A stretch of DNA of 64,000 bases from Promethearchaeota archaeon (GTDB lineage Archaea > Asgardarchaeota > Lokiarchaeia > Sigynarchaeales > SOKP01): positions 39,175 through 103,174 of the forward strand of contig JAUWBH010000001.1 of NCBI GenBank assembly GCA_030605085.1, written 5' to 3'. Position 1 is the first letter of the stretch. Each line of letters begins with the position of its first letter. The notes below the pieces were generated by a model that ran no database searches, had not been told where the DNA came from, and was given only the letters and a program-made list of their open reading frames with translations. This document shows, piece after piece, positions 9,268 to 17,543 of this stretch. Made by a program: the position numbers and the translations under genes.

Positions 9268-10285
9268 CGAAGTCCTCCTCGTTTTCCATATTTTCTAAAT
9301 TTTTCGTCTTAACTATAGGGATCTGAATTTTTTTAAAAATGTCTGGAATTTTAAAATCATCATTTACTATAAAAAGAGCGTGCTTATGAAACAATTCAGC
9401 AAATTTCATAAGATGATTGATGTTTATTTTAGTTATTTTATCATTTTCATTTTCATGTGAAACGCCTGAGAAAAGAGGATAAAAATTATCTTCATATTTT
9501 TCACTTAGAAGGAAATTCTTGGAAGATAGAGATAACTTAAATGGTACTTGTCCTTTTTTATACCAAACTGTAGACATACCGATATGTTTAAAAATATCTT
9601 GAAGATTAATTTCGAAATCTGTTAAATCTTTTCCTTCAGAATCGTACTCGTGGTCAAATTGGACCTTTATCTGCCACTCAAATAAATTAATATTACGGAA
9701 TATTGATTTATCTTCAAGTATTTCAATTATCTTTTTGGCAATTTTTTGTGAAGGGCGCATGCTTTCGTTTTCGTAAGAACAAATAGTTCTTTTTGTAACT
9801 CCAAGTTGTTCGGAGATCTCTTTTCTGGAAATATTTTTTTGCTCTCTCAATGTTTTCATTAGATTTCCATCCAAAAAAAGAACATTTCCTCCTTTCCTAC
9901 TAAGAATATAAGGATAAATACCATTAACTAATGTATTCTTTAGTGTCCTAAGTGATATAAAAGGTAACCCTTCTCTAATATAAATTGCATTATCTTCTAA
10001 CTTTTGATATCGATTCTTAATTCCTATTAATATTGGCTTAGAATTTAACAATAAGGATAAAGATTTAATACTTTTTATTACATTATCGTTTAAATTGTCG
10101 ATGTTAGGAAACAATTTAACGAGGAAAACATCGTTATCTTTTTTAATTAAAGAGTCAAAGCAATATTTACCCTTTTTTGAAGCTGTAGTTTCAAAAACAA
10201 ATGTTTCGAACTGAGCTTCTTTTAACAATAAATCGATTCTTTTTTTAATGTTTTCGATTGTCAATTTCCTAATAGAAAAAAACAA
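9245..10285 (-). CDS. archaeal HTH (Cro/C1-type) transcriptional regulator, COG1395-like
   Basis: 346 residues. The N-terminal 130 residues form a nuclease-like alpha/beta part typical of the archaeal COG1395 putative regulators (FVFETTASKKGKYCFDSLI then VFLVKLFPN). A Cro/C1 helix-turn-helix at about residues 143-190 follows (LREQKNISRKEISEQLGVTK and ICSYENESMRPS), then a C-terminal extension of unknown role. The longest start is TTG at 10285; a second TTG at 10264 (TIENIKKRIDLL) fits family N-termini better. DNA targets are unknown. It overlaps rnhB downstream, an arrangement that suggests an operon rather than a functional link. Confidence 0.82.
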   Translation of the reverse strand: MFFSIRKLTIENIKKRIDLLLKEAQFETFVFETTASKKGKYCFDSLIKKDNDVFLVKLFPNIDNLNDNVIKSIKSLSLLLNSKPILIGIKNRYQKLEDNAIYIREGLPFISLRTLKNTLVNGIYPYILSRKGGNVLFLDGNLMKTLREQKNISRKEISEQLGVTKRTICSYENESMRPSQKIAKKIIEILEDKSIFRNINLFEWQIKVQFDHEYDSEGKDLTDFEINLQDIFKHIGMSTVWYKKGQVPFKLSLSSKNFLLSEKYEDNFYPLFSGVSHENENDKITKININHLMKFAELFHKHALFIVNDDFKIPDIFKKIQIPIVKTKNLENMENEEDFVEIFKEN

Positions 10286-11001
10286 AATATTATTTAAAAT
10301 TTATTTTTTTTCCCAATTTCAGATAACGAAATTTAATATTTTTGTAGAAAGATTTTTTTTAAATTAGATCTTAAGTTTTGCATTTTTTTATAAAAAATAC
10401 TGAAGATCTTAATTCTATTAATTTAATATCTAAACTATTCATATTTTAGAGATAAAAGCGTAAAATTTTGTAAATTTTGAAAATCTTTCTTATATCGAAG
10501 CACTAAAATGAGATAAAAAAAAAGTTGATTATATTATTCAATACTTCATTATCCTTAATATTTGCCCTATTTTAATATCTAAACCTTTCTCAATTCAGAG
10601 ATACATGCATAAAATTATGAAAAATTTGAACTTTTTCTTCATATAGGAGCCCAATTTTATAAAAGAAAGATATAAGGAAAAAAGTGAATTAGAACGTTCA
10701 ATATGTTATTATTTCTGAAAATTCTGACGCATTAACATTAAAATCTTTATTTTTTCAAATAACAAGTTATAGCATATTATTTTTAAGCAATACATACTTT
10801 TAAAGGAAAGATTTTAACTATTAAGAAAACTTGGAAAAATCTTGATGTTAAGCTTTAAAATTCCAGTTATCTTTTAAATGTACAATTCCTTACTAAAATT
10901 ATTAAAATTATTAATAATTACAAATTACAAAACTTAAGTTAGATTCATTAATTTAAAAATATAGATAAAACAACGATTTAAATAAATAAAAAGTTGATTA
11001 A
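10286..11001. other. 716-base non-coding region upstream of the SAM synthetase gene
   Basis: No credible reading frame on either strand. The stretch is extremely AT-rich. It contains a diverged tandem duplication (10423-10703, listed separately). The last 80 bases before 11002 are A/T tracts that probably hold the mat promoter, but no single TATA box stands out. Confidence 0.6.
10423..10703. repeat. diverged tandem duplication, period about 149 bp
   Basis: Two copies both begin TTAATATCTAAAC (10423 and 10572). Each then has AGAGATA, a TAAAATT block and a TTTGAA block, and both end TTCAATA (10537-10543 and 10697-10703). The copies differ by many substitutions and indels, so the duplication is old, yet several blocks stay recognisable in order. 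No reading frame is preserved across the copies, which favours a structural or regulatory RNA/DNA element over a decayed gene. Confidence 0.55.
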
Positions 11002-12231
11002 ATGTTAAAAATTGATAAATCAAACGCGCTTCCTATCGAAAAAAGCGATTTCCCAGAGCTAGTCGAAAGAAAAGGGGTAGGACACCCCGATTCTGTTTGT
11101 GATGCTGCTGCTGATATGTGTTCTAGAATGCTTTGTCTGTACTATTTTGAACATTTTGGTCGTTATTATCACCATAATGTTGATAAAGCAGCCCTTGTGG
11201 GCGGAATCTCTAAACCAGAATTTGGGGGAGGCATTATCCTTGAGCCAGAATATTTCCTTATAGTAGGGCGAGCAATCAACCAGATTATGAGAGAGAATAA
11301 GTTAGAATACATTCCCGTAGCTACTATCTGTCTAGATGCGTGCAGACAAACTGTATCGAACATTTTTAGAAATTTGGATTTGGCTAAACATATGCAATTT
11401 GATTACGCAGTTAGACCAGGATCTATAGATTTAACGGGAGTATTTGAAGAATCAGATGATATTGAGCAAGTTCCTTTAGCGAACGACACTAGTTTTGGTG
11501 TTGGATACGCACCATTATCTGATGTCGAAAAGATTACTCTTGAAGCAGAAAGATTGTTAAATTCGGATGCTTTTAAAGATAAATGCCCAGGTTCCGGAGA
11601 GGATCTGAAGGTAATGACAACAAGGATAAAAAATGAGGTAGACATTACTCTTTGCTGTGCTATGGTTAGCAAATATATTAACAATAAAGATGAATACATA
11701 AATTACACTAATCAAATGAAAGATGCGGTTTTAGATCTTGCGGCTAAGATAATACCTGAGAAAGAAGTTTCTTGTTCGATAAATGTGGGAGATAATATTG
11801 AAAAAGGCATATTATATTTAACAATTACCGGTACATCGGCTGAAGCGGGAGATGACGGTGAAGTAGGGAGAGGGAATAGAAGCAACGGTTTGATAATTCC
11901 ATGTCGCCTTATGAGCTTAGAAGCCGTATGCGGAAAAAATCCAATTAATCATGTCGGTAAAATCTATAATGTCCTTTCCACAAACATGGCTCGAGAGATC
12001 GTAGAAAGAGGGCAAGGGGATATTATTGAATGTTATGTAAAATTATTATCCCAAATTGGAAGAGCAATCACTGATCCTTGGGTTAATTCAATAAGTTTGA
12101 TTACAGCTGATAACATTAACTTTGCAAGCGTGGAAAGAATAGCTAAAGAAGTTTCTGAAGAAAAGTTAGGTAAAAGAAACATAATCAATTTAAGAGAGCG
12201 ACTTATTGCGGGTAAAGAACAAGTTTTTTAA
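11002..12231 (+). CDS. mat: archaeal S-adenosylmethionine synthetase
   Basis: 409 residues, matching the archaeal MAT family rather than bacterial MetK. Motifs include ERKGVGHPDSVCDAAAD near the N-terminus, HHNVDKAALVGG, an acidic GDDGEVGRGNRSNGLI block that binds ATP and phosphates, and NHVGKIYN. The enzyme makes SAM from methionine and ATP. It stands alone on the plus strand after a long non-coding leader region, and a T-rich stretch follows the stop. The SAM-dependent enzymes nearby (Elp3, fibrillarin, radical SAM proteins) are not in its operon. Confidence 0.97.
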   Translation: MLKIDKSNALPIEKSDFPELVERKGVGHPDSVCDAAADMCSRMLCLYYFEHFGRYYHHNVDKAALVGGISKPEFGGGIILEPEYFLIVGRAINQIMRENKLEYIPVATICLDACRQTVSNIFRNLDLAKHMQFDYAVRPGSIDLTGVFEESDDIEQVPLANDTSFGVGYAPLSDVEKITLEAERLLNSDAFKDKCPGSGEDLKVMTTRIKNEVDITLCCAMVSKYINNKDEYINYTNQMKDAVLDLAAKIIPEKEVSCSINVGDNIEKGILYLTITGTSAEAGDDGEVGRGNRSNGLIIPCRLMSLEAVCGKNPINHVGKIYNVLSTNMAREIVERGQGDIIECYVKLLSQIGRAITDPWVNSISLITADNINFASVERIAKEVSEEKLGKRNIINLRERLIAGKEQVF

Positions 12232-12254
12232 TCGTTCATTTTTAAAAAGTAAAA

Positions 12255-12279
12255 TTTTTTCTTTTTAATTCTTTTTTTT
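12255..12279 (+). terminator. T-rich termination region after mat
   Basis: Three T runs of 5-8 bases lie 24-48 bases after the mat stop, without a preceding GC-rich hairpin. Such oligo-T clusters are the usual archaeal intrinsic terminator form. Confidence 0.45.
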
Positions 12280-12334
12280 AATTATATATATGTGAATTTC
12301 AAATCTATTAAAATCAAGTTTATGTGAGAATAAA

Positions 12335-12619
12335 TTGAGCTTAGATAAATGGATAAAACCTGAAAAGAAAAAGAAAGATACTGAGAAAAAACCAGAACTA
12401 AAAAAAAAAGAGACTATTAAGAAAAAGGTTCAACCCAAAACTTTGAGCAATGAAACTTCTTCGATAGAATCGTCTGTAAAATCGTCAACAAAATATCCTA
12501 AATATACTCTTATTTGTCCTAAATGTAAATTCCAGAAAATTTTAAGAAAAAAAGTATTAAATGAGAGAGACAAGATTTGTAGGCATTGTAAAAATACAAT
12601 GAACATAAAAAAAGTCTGA
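12335..12619 (+). CDS. small lysine-rich zinc-ribbon protein (94 aa)
   Basis: The frame opens with TTG at 12335 (MSLDKWIKPEKKKK); no in-frame ATG is available. The first 55 residues are lysine-rich and low complexity, probably disordered. The C-terminal 40 residues form a zinc ribbon with ligands in ICPKCKF and ICRHCKN (two CxxC knuckles). The basic tail and ribbon suggest nucleic-acid binding, but no family is recognised. It stands between mat and a convergent hypothetical gene. Confidence 0.65.
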   Translation: MSLDKWIKPEKKKKDTEKKPELKKKETIKKKVQPKTLSNETSSIESSVKSSTKYPKYTLICPKCKFQKILRKKVLNERDKICRHCKNTMNIKKV

Positions 12620-12662
12620 GAGAATTGAATATCTTTGAAATTCTAAAAAAAAATGACTATTA

Positions 12663-13634
12663 TTATGCTTGTACTTTTTTTATAATAGTTTTCTTTCTTT
12701 CAAAAAGTTCTTTTTGTTTCTCAATTAACACATTATCATCAAGAATAATTTTATTGAGTTCTTCCTCACACATAGGTTTTAAGTAATTTTTAAACGCATC
12801 TTTGTTATGTACTAATGTCTTCAATTCTCGAAGAAAAAACATTCCTTCTGGAGGTCTTAGTGGGCTATTTATGACACTTTCTCTTTTTATTCTTTCAATT
12901 CCTTTTGAAGATTCTCCTGTTGGTGGTGCTGACATAGTCCTTAACGATAATTTTTTTAATGCAATGTTAACTTCTTTTAACTGGTTTTCTACTTTTTTCA
13001 GTCTCTCATAGCCATCTTTTATCATAAAATTTATTGAATCCTTTTCAAGACTAGTATTTACGATATTTAGATTTTCTTCTATTCCGTAGGGAAATTTAGG
13101 AGGAGGTTTTGGAAAATCTTGATCATCATATTCTTTGTAATGGATCTTTGGGATTTTCTTTTTAATTTTATTACTTTTAATATTATTTTTATCGTAAATT
13201 ATTTCCTGTTTGAAGGCTTTACTTATATCTTTCACCGGGTTAAGGCTATAGTTATTGAGATCAATGCCATAATCGTCAGTTAAAGAGATTTCAGACATTT
13301 GAAACTTTTTATTAATTGAAATTCTTTTTTTAGGTCCTGAATGTAAGAAAATAGTTAAACACTCAATATTTATCTCAAGGTCATCCGGATCGCAGGGTTC
13401 ATCTAATTCAATTGAAAATGCCAGAGCGTCATAAGAAAAATACAACTCTTTAATTGAGACTAAAAAAGGCATCTCTCCATAATAATTCTCATTTTTAAAA
13501 GTTTTAGAGATATTAAATTGGAGATTTAAGCTTCTTACTGTGTCTGGAAGGTATTCTGATTTTTCTGAGTTATCTTTTTTAAATTCAAAAATTAATTTTT
13601 TTTGTTCGTCCCAATTAACTTGATCAAGTTCCAT
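12663..13634 (-). CDS. hypothetical protein, beta-rich N-terminus with proline linker and coiled coil (323 aa)
   Basis: Not recognised. Residues 1-125 look like an all-beta domain with alternating hydrophobic strands (SIKELYFSYDALAFSIEL, then LEINIECLTIFLHSG). A lysine-rich linker and a proline patch (FPKPPPKFPYG, about residues 173-184) follow, then a helical/coiled-coil half starting at YERLKKVENQLKEVNIALKK, with a conserved-looking LRPPEGMFFLRELK turn. No signal peptide or membrane segment. Its arrangement (beta domain, proline linker, coiled coil) suggests a scaffold or adaptor, but that is inference only. It stands alone on the minus strand. Confidence 0.7.
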   Translation of the reverse strand: MELDQVNWDEQKKLIFEFKKDNSEKSEYLPDTVRSLNLQFNISKTFKNENYYGEMPFLVSIKELYFSYDALAFSIELDEPCDPDDLEINIECLTIFLHSGPKKRISINKKFQMSEISLTDDYGIDLNNYSLNPVKDISKAFKQEIIYDKNNIKSNKIKKKIPKIHYKEYDDQDFPKPPPKFPYGIEENLNIVNTSLEKDSINFMIKDGYERLKKVENQLKEVNIALKKLSLRTMSAPPTGESSKGIERIKRESVINSPLRPPEGMFFLRELKTLVHNKDAFKNYLKPMCEEELNKIILDDNVLIEKQKELFERKKTIIKKVQA

Positions 13635-13987
13635 CTTCTATTCTAAAACCTCATTTCTCAAATTTTAAAATCTCCACTAACTCAAGACAGTATAATTCTA
13701 TTAAATTTTTATGTTATCATCAAGAGATTTAAGTTTTTAGTTTTGCTAATATTTGTTAGATTCAAATTTTTTTTTTTTTTTACCATGTAAACTATTAGTC
13801 ATCTTCCAAATATAAATTGAAGAGAGTGTCGGTTTTATAATTCTCATATTTCTTTTCTAAAACTTAGAATTCAAGTCTTATTACCTAATTATTTAATTAT
13901 CCAATAAAAGTAGTAAAATTAAGAAATTTGGTTATAATATATTGTAAGAAGTCTAAATGAGGATCATAAATTTTTCCTTAATTTATA
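13635..13987. other. 353-base non-coding AT-rich stretch
   Basis: Apart from homopolymer T runs (around 13767-13781) there is no reading frame, tRNA or strong hairpin that I can see. It separates two minus-strand genes, and the part next to 13634 presumably holds the promoter of the upstream hypothetical gene. Confidence 0.5.
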
Positions 13988-14224
13988 CTAATCTAAATTA
14001 GGTTTTCTTGGAAGATTTCTTAGATCAAATTTTGATTCACAATTAGGACAAGTATCTTTCTTTTTCTTATATTTTAAAATAAGATATATAATAAATCCTA
14101 TTCCAGTTAGTACAAGAAAACAAAGAAACTCGTGATATATATCATTGAAACTTTTACGTTGAAGCTCTACTTCACATTCACATGTTTCGCAGTAAACTAT
14201 TATCTTTTTTCCCATATATATCAT
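13988..14224 (-). CDS. small zinc-ribbon membrane protein (78 aa)
   Basis: One predicted membrane segment (FLCFLVLTGIGFIIYLILKY, about residues 34-53) separates two CxxC-like knuckles: YCETCECE near the N-terminus and DTCPNCESKFDL after the membrane helix. A lysine cluster (KYKKKKD) follows the helix, suggesting that side faces the cytoplasm. If both knuckles bind one zinc, the protein would have to form a hairpin or dimer; otherwise they act separately. A start at the fourth residue (MGKKIIVYC) is equally likely. Function unknown. Confidence 0.6.
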   Translation of the reverse strand: MIYMGKKIIVYCETCECEVELQRKSFNDIYHEFLCFLVLTGIGFIIYLILKYKKKKDTCPNCESKFDLRNLPRKPNLD

Positions 14225-14255
14225 TAATTCTTATTATATGAAAGATGATAGTAAA

Positions 14256-14375
14256 TCAATCCTCTTTTTTTTTCTTGCCCGTCAATATGTCCCATGTGCT
14301 CCCAACACCTAAATTTTTTAATTTTTCTCGCTCATTTTCAATTTCTTTTTCGTCTACTTCTTCGTCTTCACTCAT
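14256..14375 (-). CDS. very small acidic/helical protein (39 aa)
   Basis: An ATG at 14375 opens a 39-codon frame: an acidic helix (MSEDEEVDEKEIENEREKL), then KNLGVGSTWDILTGKKKKED. The GVGSTWDILTG segment is unusually structured for random AT-rich DNA, and codon use is like the neighbours. It lies just upstream of the small zinc membrane gene on the same strand and may share its transcript. Function unknown; moderate support as a coding gene. Confidence 0.45.
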   Translation of the reverse strand: MSEDEEVDEKEIENEREKLKNLGVGSTWDILTGKKKKED

Positions 14376-14537
14376 ATTAGATACCAATTAAATTAATTGT
14401 GTAATAAAAAAAAAAATTTCCTTTAGTATTTTAAGTATATAAAAATTTATATTTTAAATTTTATATTTAATAAAAAATGAAGATTTTATTAAAATTAAAG
14501 ATTGATTTTAAAGTAGAACATAAAAAAGGGAAAATTA

Positions 14538-15530
14538 ATGTCAAAATGTTATCATTGCGGAGAGGAAATTATAGGAGAACCTTTTCATTGTAATGAATGT
14601 GGTCAAGATTATTGTTATTTGCATAAAGAACCACTAAATCACGAATGTAATATTGTAAAAGAGAGCCTAAATATTGAGCAAGTTCAACCATCGAGACCAA
14701 CTTATACTGAAATACCTTCTAACCAACAACTATACTCAGATAGTTCTGTAGTGCGTGGAACAACAGATGGTTCATTTGTATGGTACCGTCAAGAAAGTTC
14801 CATTCCTGAAAATGCATTTGATCCCGATTCTGGCATAGAATTTAAAGGAATTTTATTACCTCACAAATCAGAATCTTTACATTTATTAATTGGAGCAACT
14901 CTAATTTTTTTAATAGGCTTAATGGGTTTTTACAGCACGACCTTAATTACTTTAGGTTATGGGTGGGCTATATTTATGTTGGCAGGTTTCTATACAACAG
15001 CATTTTTATTTCACGAGTTTGGCCATCGGCAGGTAGCGAAACATTTCGGATTTCAAACAAAATTCCGGCTTCTTACATTTGGAATGATTCTGACAGCTTT
15101 TAGTTTATTGATAGGAATAGTCACTTTAGTATTAGGGTCAATGCCTATTCCAACTTTGGCGCTACCTGGAGCGGTAGTAGTTTTAGGTTTAGAAAAGGTA
15201 GATAGAAAGACAGGATTGTGTAAAGCTGCGGGTCCTATAATTAATTTAGTATATGGAGCAATTCTTTTACTGGCATCTTTTATCGTTCCAACATATCCAT
15301 TGAATATCTTTATTGCGTATGCTGCCGCTTTAAATTTCATGTTAGGAGCATTTAATATGATTCCTATTGGCATTTTAGATGGAAGAAATATATGGCAATG
15401 GAACAAAATCTTATATTTAATCTTATTTGCTTTATTAATAGGTTTACTGGTTGTTACCTATGCTAATATCCTCGCACCAACAGAAACGAACATATACGTT
15501 CCGAAAGAATGGAAGTCTTCTGCCAGTTAG
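14538..15530 (+). CDS. AN1-type zinc finger fused to site-2-protease (M50) membrane metalloprotease
   Basis: 330 residues. The N-terminal 37 residues form a complete AN1 zinc finger (C4, C7, C18, C21, C26, H29, H35, C37). After a linker rich in S/T/P/Q come several membrane helices with the metalloprotease motif HEFGH at 159-163 and the second S2P motif near residues 273-282 (NMIPIGILDG), whose aspartate is the third zinc ligand. Both catalytic motifs are intact, so an active intramembrane protease is expected. AN1 fingers in eukaryotes accompany ubiquitin/stress proteins; in Asgard archaea they recur on membrane proteins. A paralogue of the finger opens the next gene. Confidence 0.88.
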   Translation: MSKCYHCGEEIIGEPFHCNECGQDYCYLHKEPLNHECNIVKESLNIEQVQPSRPTYTEIPSNQQLYSDSSVVRGTTDGSFVWYRQESSIPENAFDPDSGIEFKGILLPHKSESLHLLIGATLIFLIGLMGFYSTTLITLGYGWAIFMLAGFYTTAFLFHEFGHRQVAKHFGFQTKFRLLTFGMILTAFSLLIGIVTLVLGSMPIPTLALPGAVVVLGLEKVDRKTGLCKAAGPIINLVYGAILLLASFIVPTYPLNIFIAYAAALNFMLGAFNMIPIGILDGRNIWQWNKILYLILFALLIGLLVVTYANILAPTETNIYVPKEWKSSAS

Positions 15531-15618
15531 CATATTTAAAAAATAATTTTTAATATTTCAATTTTTTTTTAGAATATATACTTTTTATTTAATCGTTGCT
15601 ATGAAAATAATCGTGATC

Positions 15619-15654
15619 TTAAAGGAACAAGCCTGTCTTTAAGCGTTCCTTTAA
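15619..15654. other. perfect 10-bp inverted repeat, 16-base loop
   Basis: TTAAAGGAAC (15619-15628) and GTTCCTTTAA (15645-15654) are exact reverse complements flanking a 16-base loop. It lies in the 290-base gap between the two AN1 genes, too far after the first stop (about 90 bases) for a typical terminator. It could be an operator or part of a small RNA. Confidence 0.45.
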
Positions 15655-15819
15655 TTTTAAAAAATCGAAACGTTTAACAAAAAGAATTTATAACTTTGTT
15701 TTTTATATTATTTTATAAATTTTAAAATATACTTTTAAACTGTTCATACAAAAAAATTATCTTTTTATATCCTTAAAAAAATAATAAAAAGAATTATAAA
15801 ACCTCCTGGTTGATAAATT

Positions 15820-16752
15820 GTGACATTTTGCGAACATTGTGGAGAAAAAATTGGGTATTTGCCATTTAAATGCAAATACTGTGGTGGGACTTACTGTAAA
15901 AAACATAGATTACCAGAAAATCATGATTGTTCTTTTGAATTAAAGCACGTACCAGTTGTGCCAACCACAACAAGAGATGCCCGTCCCCGCTATCAAGACG
16001 CGACATCAGAAAGAGATTACGAATATAAAATGGAAAAGCAAAGAAGGAGGTACCTTAAACAACGAGAACGTCAAATGAAACGAGCGGCTAGAGGTATGGA
16101 TAGTAGTTTACCAGGAACGGGACAAGCTAAAGGGACAAACATTATAATTATTATGATTGTTATCTTTTCTATAACGACAACTATTTTAGCTATTTTTGGA
16201 TTATCACACCTTATCGCGTTTAGTCTTTGGGGCGTATTAAATTTATTTTTATGGACGATAATTACAGCACTTTTTATAAGCTATTCAGCAAGTCTTTTTG
16301 GTCTTTTTTTCCTATTAATTTTAATAATGTTCCTTTACAATATTGCGAAAAACATTGAAATAAGATTTGGAACGAAATTCTTAATAGGATTATACATATT
16401 TTGCGCTGCTTTTACAGCATTATTTTATATTTTAATTAGATTACTATTGGGACCTATTTATCCGATTGGTATAATTATTATCCCTGTAGGTTTAGCTACT
16501 GGAGCAATAATAGGGCTCATATCATTCATAGTATATTTCAATCCAAATAGAGAAATGATGATGTTCTGTTATTTTGTTCCGTTAAAAATGAAAGGAAAAA
16601 CCCTTTTGATTGTGTTAATTTTGTTTAGATTAATTCCAAAACTTCTTTTTGGATATTTTTATGGTCCAATCCAATATTGTTACTATTTTCCGGATTTAGG
16701 AGGAATGATAGGGGCCTATATAGTATTTCGTAGTAAATATAAATCTCGATAA
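15820..16752 (+). CDS. AN1-type zinc finger fused to rhomboid-like membrane protein, probable pseudoprotease
   Basis: 310 residues from a GTG start. The AN1 finger has the same spacing as its neighbour (C4, C7, C18, C21, C26, H29, H35, C37). A charged, arginine-rich linker follows, then about six membrane helices. The order resembles rhomboids: a helix with GLATGAIIGL where an active rhomboid has GxSG, and a last helix with DLGGMIGAY where the catalytic HxGG would be. Ser therefore reads Thr and His reads Asp, so it would lack the serine-histidine dyad and could act as a derlin/iRhom-like pseudoprotease. The rhomboid relationship is inferred from pattern, not shown by alignment. Confidence 0.72.
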   Translation: MTFCEHCGEKIGYLPFKCKYCGGTYCKKHRLPENHDCSFELKHVPVVPTTTRDARPRYQDATSERDYEYKMEKQRRRYLKQRERQMKRAARGMDSSLPGTGQAKGTNIIIIMIVIFSITTTILAIFGLSHLIAFSLWGVLNLFLWTIITALFISYSASLFGLFFLLILIMFLYNIAKNIEIRFGTKFLIGLYIFCAAFTALFYILIRLLLGPIYPIGIIIIPVGLATGAIIGLISFIVYFNPNREMMMFCYFVPLKMKGKTLLIVLILFRLIPKLLFGYFYGPIQYCYYFPDLGGMIGAYIVFRSKYKSR

Positions 16753-16846
16753 CTGTTATTTTGATTTAAATCCGTAAAAAATATCAAGGAAAATAATTTT
16801 TATTTTATATCTTTAAAACATGATAATCATTAATTGGTAAAAGAAA

Positions 16847-17506
16847 ATGCCGGAAAATGAGGAAATTTCTAGAATTGTCGAATTAAACGAGGATTTAATA
16901 GAAAACAACGAAAAATTAGCCGCTCAAAACAACGCAATTTTAAAGAAACACAGTATTAAATCTTTTGATGTTGTAGGGGCAATTGGCGCAGGAAAGACGG
17001 CAATTTTGGAAAAAATTGTAGAGACAATTTCAAAGAAGAGTCGAGTTCTTGTTATAAATGGAGATGTAGCAACTAGAGTGGATGCAGATAGAATTGAACA
17101 ACACGGAGCAAAATCGATTCAAATTAATACAGGACGAGAATGCGCTTTAAATGCATATCACATTTCACAAGTTATAAAAAATATTGATTTAAGCGAATAC
17201 GATATACTTTTCATCGAAAATGTGGGGAATCTGATCTGTCCTTCTGATTTCATATTAGGTGCTGAAAAACGAATAATCGTAGTTTCAATAACAGAAGGAG
17301 GTCATGTTGTTCGAAAACACCCTATGTTATTCAAATTTTCTGATATTACTGTGATTAATAAAGTTGATTTAAAGGAATATCTTGATGTAGACATAGATGA
17401 GATGGTTAGAGATGCTGAAGAAATTAATCCAAATCTTAAAATATTTACGACAAGTGCGAAAACAGGAGAAAAAATGTCTGACCTTATTAAAGCATTAGAA
17501 ATTTAA
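16847..17506 (+). CDS. hypB: HypB-like nickel-insertion GTPase
   Basis: 219 residues, SIMIBI GTPase. P-loop GAIGAGKT at 44-51, NGDVATRVDADRI, the IENVGNLICP block unique to HypB, and NKVD. HypB delivers nickel to [NiFe] hydrogenase with HypA. The metal-site block normally reads GxECHLDA; here it is GRECALNA, so C99 is kept but the adjacent histidine is alanine and the aspartate is asparagine. This may be a divergent paralogue with altered metal handling. No other hyp or hydrogenase gene lies in the window. Its last 21 codons recur in diverged form at 20580-20648, after an inserted module. Confidence 0.88.
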   Translation: MPENEEISRIVELNEDLIENNEKLAAQNNAILKKHSIKSFDVVGAIGAGKTAILEKIVETISKKSRVLVINGDVATRVDADRIEQHGAKSIQINTGRECALNAYHISQVIKNIDLSEYDILFIENVGNLICPSDFILGAEKRIIVVSITEGGHVVRKHPMLFKFSDITVINKVDLKEYLDVDIDEMVRDAEEINPNLKIFTTSAKTGEKMSDLIKALEI

Positions 17507-17543
17507 AAATCTTTTATATTCTTTTTGTTTTATATCTTTAGAT

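Noticed and set aside
10286..11001. Known SAM riboswitch before the SAM synthetase gene
   Set aside because: No recognisable SAM-riboswitch core or pairing pattern was found; only the diverged tandem duplication is supported.
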